64,000 bases of DNA. Origin: WRGT01 sp964450405 (lineage in GTDB: Bacteria; Spirochaetota; UBA4802; UBA5550). The notes below the pieces were generated by a model. It searched no databases and had not been told where the DNA came from. It saw only the letters and a list, made by a program, of their open reading frames with translations. The stretch covers positions 1 to 64,000 of the forward strand of contig CAYVCQ010000020.1 of the NCBI GenBank assembly GCA_964450405.1. The letters run 5' to 3'. The stretch's first letter is position 1; the number at the start of each line of letters is the position of its first letter. The position numbers and the translations under genes were made by a program. Shown here in pieces: positions 1 through 7,604 of this stretch.

Positions 1-96
1 CTCGATTATATGTTAGAGGGCTGTCATCAGACACATAAAAATGCATAGTACCTATTATATCAATTAGAGGGTTGATTTCCACGGAGGTCTTTAATT

Positions 97-450
97 ATGA
101 AAAAGCTTGTTTTGCTGGTGGACGATGAGGAAATTATAAGGCTGACTTCCGGAGAAATACTTGAGGAACTCGGATTTGAAGTGATTGTAGCAGCCACAGG
201 AAATGAAGGGCTTGATCTTTTTAAAGCTAATTGTGAAAAAATATCTGCAGTAATTCTTGATATGACACTTCCGGATATTTCAGGTACAGACCTTTATGCT
301 GAGATGAAAAAAATTACATCCAAAGCAAAATTCCTGTTAACATCGGGGTACAAGCAGGATATGACAGGCTCTGGTCGTGAAGTTATGTTTATACAGAAAC
401 CCTATACAATTTCAGAATTAAGCAGCAGACTGGATGAACTGATAGGGTAA
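97..450 (+). CDS. Stand-alone response regulator receiver protein
   Basis: 117 residues forming a single CheY-like receiver domain and nothing else. Visible are the acidic pair D9-D10, the likely phospho-acceptor D55 in the stretch ILDMTLPD, and the conserved Lys of the QKP motif near residue 101. A strong GGAGG lies about 8 nt before the ATG. There is no output domain, so it probably relays phosphate or binds a partner (inference). Its sequence style (ISAVILDM..P) resembles the C-terminal receiver of the hybrid kinase at 7605-9806. The partner kinase could lie upstream of the window; bases 1-96 show no gene. Confidence 0.9.
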   Translation: MKKLVLLVDDEEIIRLTSGEILEELGFEVIVAATGNEGLDLFKANCEKISAVILDMTLPDISGTDLYAEMKKITSKAKFLLTSGYKQDMTGSGREVMFIQKPYTISELSSRLDELIG

Positions 451-464
451 CTTTGTATAATTTA

Positions 465-1706
465 TTATATTGGAGTATAAAGTACTGCCCGGTTCGTTCC
501 GCTCTCATTGGATCTATATAAAGCTGTATCCGCATCATAAATAAGTGTCTCTGCTGAATAAGCTGAATCTGCCGACATAGTGGAGATACCCAGACTTATT
601 GTTACATGCTCCGTACTTTTTCTGTCTTTATACTCCTCAACATTGGATCTGAGTTTCTCAGCAAGAATTACTGCGCCTTTGTCTCCGGTATTTGGAAGAA
701 TTATAGCAAACTCGGTTTCGCCGTAACGCGCAACGGTATCACTCTCTCTGCAGATAGGTTTTATAATACAGGCTACGCTTTTAAGAATCTGATCGCCTAC
801 CTTAATTCCAAATTGGTCGTTATAAGTTTTAAAGGAATCGATGTTGGCTAAAATTAGAGATAAGGGGTATTTATATCTCCTGGCTCTCTCAAATTCCTCG
901 TTAATTTTCTTTAGAAAATAAGTTCTATTGAAGAGACCGGTTAAATCATCAGTAATATTAAGTATTTGAATTGTTTTTTTTGAATTGTCCAGGTCCATTT
1001 TCAGGTACCATATGGAAATTAAAAGAACAGCTGCGATGAAGAAGAGTGAAATCAATCCAAATATAATTGCTGAATATTTTGTAAGATTTGTTCTTTTATC
1101 ACTTGAGGTAATATCTAGTGTGACACTGATTCCACCCCTGATATCTCCAATTTTATATCCCTGCTTGCTATGACAGGCCATACAGTCCTCTTTAACATAA
1201 AGCGGAACCATATATCTGAAGAAGGTCTTTTCTTCGGATTTTATTTTTTTCTGATATTCCTTAGTGCCGGTGTCGAAAAGTTTAAGGGCTTCATTCTCAA
1301 AATTGTCCGGAGTATTGGCCGGATTAATCGGATTAAGACTTCTCATTTTATATGAGAAAAGTTCACCTTTACCAGTCAGGTGTGACATCTCAATTGTCAT
1401 CATGGATGAATTTTTCAATGTATAGTTTTTGCCGCTGACAGATTGAATATCGGGATTTTTTATATAGGGATTAGATTTTACATCAGAGGTCTTTTCTATG
1501 TACACTCCACCGGAAGATGAATTCCATTCCCTGGTAATTTCTATGCTGCGGATTAACGTCTTTGCACGGTTAACCATCTCTTCATTCAAATACAGATTAT
1601 TAAAATAATTTATTGCTGTTAGTGCAATTGTACAGAGGATAGATATAAAAATGCTGATATTTATTATTAAGTACAATCTGTTGTTTTTTTTATTTTTAGA
1701 TTTCAT
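465..1706 (-). CDS. Membrane GGDEF protein with Tll0287-like CxxCH sensor domain (degenerate active site)
   Basis: 413 residues. Order: N-terminal membrane helix (about 11-32), an extracytoplasmic domain of DUF3365/Tll0287 type (about 45-205) containing a haem-type motif CMACH at 175-179, a second helix (about 211-234), then a GGDEF domain (about 250-410). The active-site motif reads GETEF at 329-333 instead of GG(D/E)EF, so the second Gly is lost. The inhibitory I-site RESD (320-323) sits at the normal distance upstream. Diguanylate cyclase activity is therefore doubtful, and a role as c-di-GMP-binding redox or ligand sensor is possible (inference). Converges on the receiver gene at 97-450 with a 14 nt gap. 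Confidence 0.88.
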   Translation of the reverse strand: MKSKNKKNNRLYLIINISIFISILCTIALTAINYFNNLYLNEEMVNRAKTLIRSIEITREWNSSSGGVYIEKTSDVKSNPYIKNPDIQSVSGKNYTLKNSSMMTIEMSHLTGKGELFSYKMRSLNPINPANTPDNFENEALKLFDTGTKEYQKKIKSEEKTFFRYMVPLYVKEDCMACHSKQGYKIGDIRGGISVTLDITSSDKRTNLTKYSAIIFGLISLFFIAAVLLISIWYLKMDLDNSKKTIQILNITDDLTGLFNRTYFLKKINEEFERARRYKYPLSLILANIDSFKTYNDQFGIKVGDQILKSVACIIKPICRESDTVARYGETEFAIILPNTGDKGAVILAEKLRSNVEEYKDRKSTEHVTISLGISTMSADSAYSAETLIYDADTALYRSNESGTNRAVLYTPI

Positions 1707-1921
1707 ACACTCTCTTTATAATTCTGATTTTTATTATGGATTCAATTCTTTTCTGATTTTTTGAGACTGAAACTGGTAAAATGTGGTGCTAATACTAAAT
1801 AATGAAAAAAACGCGAAAATGCAAAAAAAAATCATTAACAGAGGAATTTATTTATCTAGTAACATAAGTAAATTATAAAATACTAAATAAATAATGTATT
1901 CAATCGAATAGGAGTGATATT

Positions 1922-2359
1922 ATGAAAGTATTCAGTTTTGAAAAAAATAAGATTATAGAATCAGATAAAATATCAAAACAAAATAAAGAATGGGAGAAGG
2001 AACTTAATTCGGATTCATATCATGTTTTAAGAGAGAAGGGAACCGAAAGGCCATTTTCCGGAGAGTATGATAAAAATAAAAAACATGGTATTTATAGATG
2101 TGCAGGATGCGGCAGCGACCTGTTTCTTTCAGATGCAAAGTTCGATTCAGGTACCGGCTGGCCCAGTTTCTATCAGCCGGTAAATGATCTCAATGTTAGT
2201 CTAAAAGAGGATAACATGTTATTTATGAAGAGAGTAGAGGTTCTATGCAGCAGATGTGAAGGGCATCTGGGGCATGTCTTTAATGACGGGCCGGCTCCCA
2301 CAGGTAAAAGATACTGCATGAATTCTGTTTCATTAAAGTTTGATGAACTAAAGGAATAG
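1922..2359 (+). CDS. msrB: Peptide methionine-R-sulfoxide reductase MsrB
   Basis: 145 residues covering the whole SelR/MsrB domain. It reduces methionine-R-sulfoxide in proteins, with electrons normally from thioredoxin. Visible are the zinc-binding pairs C60-x2-C63 and C109-x2-C112, the substrate-site stretch SGTGWPSF (76-83), GHLGHVF, and the catalytic Cys132 in RYCMNS. It is the cysteine, not selenocysteine, form. GGAG lies 7 nt before the ATG. No MsrA domain is fused. Stands alone; the next gene is convergent with a 4 nt gap. Confidence 0.96.
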   Translation: MKVFSFEKNKIIESDKISKQNKEWEKELNSDSYHVLREKGTERPFSGEYDKNKKHGIYRCAGCGSDLFLSDAKFDSGTGWPSFYQPVNDLNVSLKEDNMLFMKRVEVLCSRCEGHLGHVFNDGPAPTGKRYCMNSVSLKFDELKE

Positions 2360-2363
2360 AATA

Positions 2364-2963
2364 TTAAAAAGTGTATAAACCTGAAACAGAAAATGCACAA
2401 TAAAGAAGAAGCAGGGCCATAACTGTATTGAATTTCGGTTTATATTCCGTAATGAATTTCTGCATCAGACTACCGCAAAGAGCCCAAACGGCTGTTGATA
2501 TTAGACCTGTAAGTGCCAGAAAAATTGAAAAAAGCAGTATATAAAATTCATTTTTAAAATATGGAATAATGAAAACCGACTGAGCAGTAATACCATAGAT
2601 TATTACTTTCGGATTAATAAACTGAAGTATCATTCCTGAAATGAATGTATTTGAATTCAGTCCTGAGAGTTCAGGATTTACTTTATCTTTTGCAAGCATT
2701 AATGTAAAAGCCAGATATACCATATACAGACCTCCGGCTATTCCGATAAAACTCTTTATGTGTGGGATATAATTAAACAGAACAAGATTAAAAATACCGC
2801 AAAGGGCCATAATTACGGCAAATCCAGCCGCAACACCCATAATGAATTTTACTGTTTTTCTGAATCCGAACCGGTTTGCATTTGAAAGTGACATAATGTT
2901 ATTAGGTCCCGGTGTAAATGTGGTTAAGATAACGTATGTTAAAAATCCTGAAATATTCATCAT
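2364..2963 (-). CDS. LysE/RhtB-family amino acid exporter
   Basis: 199 residues from the chosen start. The family motif TPGPNN is near the N-terminus, followed by about six hydrophobic helices, as in LysE/RhtB/CmaU exporters that expel amino acids or related compounds. A longer frame reaches 3056, but its first 31 codons run through the palindromic intergenic region and are not membrane-like. The ATG-ATG at 2963/2960 is preceded by AGAGGT about 8 nt upstream, so I chose it. Divergent from an XRE-cupin regulator, which probably controls it through the repeats at 2991-3054 (inference). Substrate unknown. Confidence 0.9.
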   Translation of the reverse strand: MMNISGFLTYVILTTFTPGPNNIMSLSNANRFGFRKTVKFIMGVAAGFAVIMALCGIFNLVLFNYIPHIKSFIGIAGGLYMVYLAFTLMLAKDKVNPELSGLNSNTFISGMILQFINPKVIIYGITAQSVFIIPYFKNEFYILLFSIFLALTGLISTAVWALCGSLMQKFITEYKPKFNTVMALLLLYCAFSVSGLYTF

Positions 2964-2990
2964 AATAGTTGACCTCTGGAATATGTTATA

Positions 2991-3054
2991 GTATACATTA
3001 CGTACAATATAGTGTACATGCAATATGTCAATCGATATGTGCAATATAACGCAC
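2991..3054. promoter_or_regulatory. Operator-like inverted-repeat array between LysE exporter and XRE-cupin regulator
   Basis: Four related imperfect palindromes are packed into 64 bp: GTATACATTACGTAC (2991-3005), GTACAATATAGTGTAC (3002-3017), ACATGCAATATGT (3016-3028) and GTGCAATATAACGCAC (3039-3054). They share the form GTRC-A/T-rich centre-GYAC. They fill the space between two divergent starts, the usual place for autoregulated operators. Binding by the adjacent regulator is inference. Confidence 0.55.
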
Positions 3055-3070
3055 AAAATGGAGAAATATT

Positions 3071-3625
3071 TTGGAAGATCTGAACTTAATCATTGCGGGA
3101 AATTTAAAAAAAATTAGAGATGAACGGAAGCTCAGTCTTGATAAAGTTGCTGAACTGACAGGCGTAAGCAAAAGTATGATAGGACAGATTGAAAGAGGGG
3201 AATCAAATCCGACTATTACCACTGCCTGGAAACTTGCAACTGGACTTAAAATTTCTTTTTCATCATTGATGAGTGTTCCACAGCCTAAAACAATAGTAAT
3301 AAGAAAAGAAGATATAAATCCATTTGTTGAGGATAACGGTAAATACAGGGTTTACCCGTTTTTCCCTTACGAAGACTCTAAAAAATTTGAAATCTTTACA
3401 GTAGAGATAGATAAGGGGGGATACTTGAATGCAGAGGCACATGGTGATAATACAAGTGAGTTTATCTCTGTTTTCGAAGGGGAGCTTACACTCAGGACAG
3501 AAAATAATGAATTTCTTGTAGAAAAAGGGAACTCCATAAGATTTATGGCAGACAAACCTCACTCTTATCATAATCCCGGGGAGACTATTACGACTATGTC
3601 CATGGTTATTTACTACCCCGAATAG
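3071..3625 (+). CDS. XRE-family transcriptional regulator with C-terminal cupin domain
   Basis: 184 residues. An N-terminal helix-turn-helix of XRE/Cro type (about 7-65, with LDKVAELTGVSKSMIGQIERG as core) is joined to a cupin-2 domain (about 110-180, with GDNTSEFISVFEGELTL). In this family the cupin senses a small molecule and the HTH binds palindromic operators. The start is TTG at 3071, with GGAG seven nt before it; no in-frame ATG is available. Divergent from a LysE exporter, a common pairing in which the regulator controls efflux of its ligand (established pattern, inferred here). Confidence 0.9.
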   Translation: MEDLNLIIAGNLKKIRDERKLSLDKVAELTGVSKSMIGQIERGESNPTITTAWKLATGLKISFSSLMSVPQPKTIVIRKEDINPFVEDNGKYRVYPFFPYEDSKKFEIFTVEIDKGGYLNAEAHGDNTSEFISVFEGELTLRTENNEFLVEKGNSIRFMADKPHSYHNPGETITTMSMVIYYPE

Positions 3626-3752
3626 ATTTCAGTGTAGCAGATAATACACCAGAGAAGAAATACCGCTGGTTTATAAAAAGTTGTAATTTTGATAAGTGTA
3701 AGTAAAATTTTATAATAGTCTGCTTATCAAGAAGAAGTCGGTATTTTAATCG

Positions 3753-3787
3753 AAAAAAAGCCCCCGGCATTGCAGGGGGCTTTTTTT
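3753..3787. terminator. Bidirectional rho-independent terminator
   Basis: GCCCCC (3760-3765) pairs with GGGGGC (3775-3780) around a 9 nt loop, with A7 before and T7 after. It lies between the convergent ends of the XRE-cupin gene and the glycosyltransferase gene and can serve both strands. Confidence 0.9.
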
Positions 3788-3820
3788 ATATATTTAAAAT
3801 ACAGATGATTGTTTGAAAAT

Positions 3821-5344
3821 TTATTTACTGTTTCTGTTGAAGAACATCGTAATTGGTGTACTTACAATACTCAGCAGTGATGTATAGAAGAAACCAAGCT
3901 GAAATAGCAGTATCAGCGGGAGTGACAGGTAAAGATCATTAGTAAAAGTGAAATAGACAGCGTAAGTCATGTAAACAGCCAGAATAAGTTCAATAATTGA
4001 AACAGCATCAATCTTTCGTGTCCTGTAGACATTTCCAAGAACGTTTTTCATTCTTGCGGGCATGGAGTTATCTCCGCCGTCAGAAACGTTATATTTAGGA
4101 GTCCGTAAAAAAGGGCTCTGTTTGTGAATTATTGCTTCGAGAACTGCCTTTGTGTTATTAATGCAGAGTCCGATACCAATTGCCACGACAAATGGAAGGA
4201 ACATAAGGGGTTTAGACATAGATCTGCCTTTAACACTTAACGTCTCTTTTATTACAACATACTCTGTATAAAAATAGAAAAGAAACACGGAGAGTGTGGC
4301 GCATATAAATATAGGAACATCAAGATATAATAGTTTTTTATATCCGCTGTTGAATCTGATTATCAAAATGATAGGCATGAAAAGTGTCATAACTGTCATC
4401 AATGCGTAGGCAAAATTTGCTCCTATATGGAAAAAGGCTTCAATTTTAACTTTTAAAGGGATATTTGCCTTTAATACGGTACTTTTAATTTTCAGAAAAG
4501 TCTGAATGGATCCCTTTGCCCATCTGAATTGCTGCGATTTGAAAGCAGTCATCTCTATTGGAAGTTCCGCAGGGACAGTTAAATCCGGGAGATAAATAAA
4601 ATTCCATCCCTTCAGCTGAGCTCTGTAGCTCAGGTCAAGGTCTTCGGTTAGAGTATCATGCTGCCATCCGCCGGCATCTATTATTGTATTTTTTCGCCAT
4701 ATACCGGCAGTTCCGTTGAAATTAAAGAAACGGCCTGAACGGTTTCTTGCGGTATGTTCTATCATAAAATGTCCGTCAAGAAGAATGCTCTGACATTCTG
4801 TAAGGAGAGAGTACCTTCTATTTATATGATCCCATCTAGCCTGAATCATTCCTATTTTTTCATCTGTAAAGAAATGTACTGTACGCTCGAGAAAATCTTC
4901 AGGGGGTAGAAAATCCGCATCAAAAATGGCAATAAACTCACCATCGGTCATATTAAGCCCGTTTTCAAGAGCTCCAGCTTTAAATCCTGTTCTATCAGTT
5001 CTATGGATATATTTAATATTATATCCCTCATTTCTCTTTTCATCGCACTTCTTTTTTGCAATTTCCTGGGTTTCATCAGTTGAATCATCAAGAAGCTGTA
5101 TTTCCATGAGCTCTTTCGGATATCTGATTTTAGATACATACTCAATCAGTCTTTCAACAACGTATTTTTCATTAAAAACAGGGAGTTGAATAGTCACTTT
5201 CGGAAGTGTTGAGAATTCAGAAAGCGGCTTTATAACATCATGTCTATGCTTTTTGAATAGATATATTGTATAATATCTATTTGCACCATACACCGAAAGC
5301 ATAAATAATATCAGCAGATAAAATACGATTACAAAAGTTTCCAT
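3821..5344 (-). CDS. Membrane glycosyltransferase family 2 (cellulose synthase/CslA-like)
   Basis: 507 residues. N-terminal membrane helix (about 3-22), then a cytoplasmic GT2 domain with the processive-synthase set: DDS at 86-88, DAD at 142-144, TEDLD at 233-237 and QQFRW at 271-275 (the D,D,D,QxxRW signature). At least four further hydrophobic helices follow (about 305-500). This arrangement is known for beta-glycan synthases such as cellulose synthase-like and mannan synthases, which polymerise from nucleotide sugars and extrude the chain. No PilZ domain and no bcsB-like or cellulase neighbour is present, so the polymer or glycolipid made is unknown. Monocistronic by context. Confidence 0.92.
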   Translation of the reverse strand: METFVIVFYLLILFMLSVYGANRYYTIYLFKKHRHDVIKPLSEFSTLPKVTIQLPVFNEKYVVERLIEYVSKIRYPKELMEIQLLDDSTDETQEIAKKKCDEKRNEGYNIKYIHRTDRTGFKAGALENGLNMTDGEFIAIFDADFLPPEDFLERTVHFFTDEKIGMIQARWDHINRRYSLLTECQSILLDGHFMIEHTARNRSGRFFNFNGTAGIWRKNTIIDAGGWQHDTLTEDLDLSYRAQLKGWNFIYLPDLTVPAELPIEMTAFKSQQFRWAKGSIQTFLKIKSTVLKANIPLKVKIEAFFHIGANFAYALMTVMTLFMPIILIIRFNSGYKKLLYLDVPIFICATLSVFLFYFYTEYVVIKETLSVKGRSMSKPLMFLPFVVAIGIGLCINNTKAVLEAIIHKQSPFLRTPKYNVSDGGDNSMPARMKNVLGNVYRTRKIDAVSIIELILAVYMTYAVYFTFTNDLYLSLPLILLFQLGFFYTSLLSIVSTPITMFFNRNSK

Positions 5345-5851
5345 AGTTTTTAGTCCTTATTTTTTGATACAGTATTCGTTTTTATAACAATTATTTCTGC
5401 AGAGATTATAAAATAATTGTTAAAGAAGACTTAATTTCAAAGCGTCAGTGTCAAGTAATTTTAAAACAACTATCAGAATGTCCAATTAAAAATCAACAAT
5501 TACATAAAAAAAATTGCACGAAAATTTTATTTTAACATTTATGTATGATCATAGCGCTTTAAAGGAGTATGATCATACATAAAATATAGACCTATTTGCA
5601 GTATATCCGGTTTTGAATATAATCTTCTCATTTAAACGCTATAATGGAATCTGATCGTTATATAGCATGGGGATTTTACATTGAATAATTATTGGTTGCT
5701 CCATTGTCCTTTCATTTGTAAGCTGCCGTGCAGTAACAGTGTGATTCTTTGAACTATATATAAAGTCATTCCTGAAAGATGGGGAATCAGCTGCGTTATA
5801 AATACTGAATAATTTAAATTTTATTGGATTTTTTGAAAATGAAGAGTAAAA
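5345..5851. other. 507 bp intergenic region between divergent glycosyltransferase and acyltransferase genes
   Basis: Very AT-rich and apparently non-coding. It should contain promoters for both divergent genes. The one clear structure is the perfect inverted repeat at 5538-5583, listed separately. A short duplicated ATGAAGAGTAAA lies just before and at the acyltransferase start (5839 and 5852); only the second copy opens the long frame. Confidence 0.6.
5538..5583. repeat. Perfect 16-bp inverted repeat with 14-nt spacer
   Basis: Arm TTTATGTATGATCATA (5538-5553) is exactly repeated in inverse as TATGATCATACATAAA (5568-5583). The spacer is GCGCTTTAAAGGAG. There is no T-tract, so it is not a typical terminator. 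Its position, roughly 200-270 bp from both divergent starts, fits either a regulator site or a small palindromic repeat element. Confidence 0.8.
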
Positions 5852-6982
5852 ATGAAGAGTAAGGAAAAGTTTTTTTATCTCGATCTGCTGCGCGGCTGGG
5901 CAATGGTAATAATGGTTGAGGTACATGTATTTAATGCATTTCTAAGACCTGAAATAAAAAAGGAGGGGTGGTTCCCTGTACTTAATTTTATTAACGGTAT
6001 GGTGGCACCGTCATTTATTTTTATAGCAGGATTTGCCTTCATACTTTCTTTCAGAACTAATATTGATGAACTGAGAACTTTTGGAGATCTCTTCCGGAAA
6101 AAACTCGGAAGAATCGGGCTGATATTTCTGGTGGGTTATCTCATTCATATTCCATTTTTTTCAATGAGAAATAATTTTCTTTATACAGATCTCCCCCTTC
6201 TTAAAAGTTTTTATAATGTAGATGTGCTTCAGTGTATCGGAGCCGGTATTCTTCTTCTTTTTATTTCAAGACTTGTAATTAAATCTGATAATGTTTATAA
6301 TGCTTTTATCATATTATCGATGATCGGGTTTGTCATGGCGACACCGTTCATCTGGCATGTTGATTTCAGCAGATTTTTATATCTTCCTGTTGCCTGTTAT
6401 TTCAATGAAGTTAATGGTTCGTTCTTCCCGGTTTTCCCCTGGCTTGGTTTTATTTTCGCAGGTGCAGTTACAGCAACTTATCTGCTTAAATCAAGGGAGA
6501 ATGGGGGAGAAGATAAATTTATGAATATGCTGATTATTGCCGGGGGGATTATATTTGCCATAACTTCACCAATTGTTGCCTGGCTTGAAAAATCCCCGGA
6601 ATTTGAGGTAAAACCGAATCCTCTGTTTTTTATTCAGAGACTTGGAGTTATATTTATTTTACTTTATCTTTTCCGGTTGTATTATAAAAAACGTGGAGAG
6701 CGGGAATCTTTTTTTCTCGATATGAGCAGAGAATCATTACTTGTCTACTGGCTTCATCTTTTAATTATATATAGGGTGATGTTTAACGGGAAAAGTATTG
6801 ATAATCTTGTAAACAAAAGTTTTGGTGTGATTGAGTGTGCGGCGGCAACTCTGGCACTGCTTCTGTTAATGATTTCTGCAGCAGTAACATGGGGCAGTAT
6901 CAAAAAAAAATATCCTGAATGGGGGAGGAAAATATTTACTACAGTTGTGATCGGCTGTATTATAATTTTCAGTATAACATAG
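5852..6982 (+). CDS. DUF1624 / HGSNAT-like integral membrane acyltransferase
   Basis: 376 residues, about ten hydrophobic helices. The N-terminus shows the family hallmark LDLLRGWAMVIMVEVH (residues about 9-24) followed by a PSFIFIAGFAF stretch, as in COG3503 proteins related to heparan-alpha-glucosaminide N-acetyltransferase. Such proteins are thought to move acetyl groups across the membrane onto sugars or wall polymers; the substrate here is unknown. Its TAG stop is followed after 1 nt by the ATG of the GNAT gene, so the two are probably translated together. A start 13 nt upstream is closed by a stop after 7 codons. Confidence 0.85.
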   Translation: MKSKEKFFYLDLLRGWAMVIMVEVHVFNAFLRPEIKKEGWFPVLNFINGMVAPSFIFIAGFAFILSFRTNIDELRTFGDLFRKKLGRIGLIFLVGYLIHIPFFSMRNNFLYTDLPLLKSFYNVDVLQCIGAGILLLFISRLVIKSDNVYNAFIILSMIGFVMATPFIWHVDFSRFLYLPVACYFNEVNGSFFPVFPWLGFIFAGAVTATYLLKSRENGGEDKFMNMLIIAGGIIFAITSPIVAWLEKSPEFEVKPNPLFFIQRLGVIFILLYLFRLYYKKRGERESFFLDMSRESLLVYWLHLLIIYRVMFNGKSIDNLVNKSFGVIECAAATLALLLLMISAAVTWGSIKKKYPEWGRKIFTTVVIGCIIIFSIT

Positions 6983-6983
6983 T

Positions 6984-7436
6984 ATGAGAGAAAATGTTTC
7001 ATTCAGATCAGCTACAGAAAATGATTTTGAGATAATACTAAAACTGGAAGAAGACTCTTTTAACCGGTATGACAGACTCGACAGAGAAACATTGGTCGAA
7101 CTTTTTTCTGAATTCAGAGAGGGCTTTTATATCCTCACAGATGACAACGCAATTATAGGTTACTCTGTTTTTCTTATCGAGAACAATGCCGGTTATATTG
7201 AATCAATTGCAATCAGAAATGACTACAGACGCCGTGGATTGGGATATGCTGCTCTTCAATTTATGATAAAAAAAATTATTGATATGAACCTGAAAGAAAT
7301 TAATCTCCATGTCCGGACAGATAATCCGGCAGCTATGGCACTTTATGAAAAAGAGGGCTTTGTAAAGAAAGGGATAGTGGAAAGTTTTTACAAGGATGGA
7401 AAGCCCGCTTATCTGTATTCAAGAAATGCAATTTAG
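6984..7436 (+). CDS. GNAT-family N-acetyltransferase (RimI-like)
   Basis: 150 residues, a complete GNAT fold. The acetyl-CoA loop is visible as YRRRGLGYAAL (about residues 79-89), preceded by the strand IESIAIRN and followed by NPAAMALYEKEGF, the typical motif B of RimI-like enzymes. Substrate cannot be read from sequence. It starts 1 nt after the membrane acyltransferase stop, suggesting coupling and perhaps a shared modification pathway (inference). Confidence 0.9.
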   Translation: MRENVSFRSATENDFEIILKLEEDSFNRYDRLDRETLVELFSEFREGFYILTDDNAIIGYSVFLIENNAGYIESIAIRNDYRRRGLGYAALQFMIKKIIDMNLKEINLHVRTDNPAAMALYEKEGFVKKGIVESFYKDGKPAYLYSRNAI

Positions 7437-7604
7437 ATTAGCTGTTTAAACTGATGCGGTGTGCAGCTGGAGAGTGTGAAAATTTTAGTTTCTGATTGTA
7501 TTATCTGAGCATTGAAAATAATATAGAAAAAACAAAAATTATTAAAAAAAGACGGTATAATTTCTTATTGTAATATTATGATTTTTAGAGAGAATTCAAC
7601 ATAA

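Noticed and set aside
606..1355. Three plus-strand frames opposite the GGDEF protein
   Set aside because: They are antisense to a gene with clear domains, carry no recognisable motif and have no ribosome binding site.
3028..3222. Minus-strand frame over the operator array and XRE start
   Set aside because: Overlaps the regulator gene and the palindromes; no family resemblance.
5639..5926. Minus-strand 95-codon frame upstream of the acyltransferase
   Set aside because: Low-complexity sequence, overlaps the start of a well-supported gene, no SD; judged non-coding.
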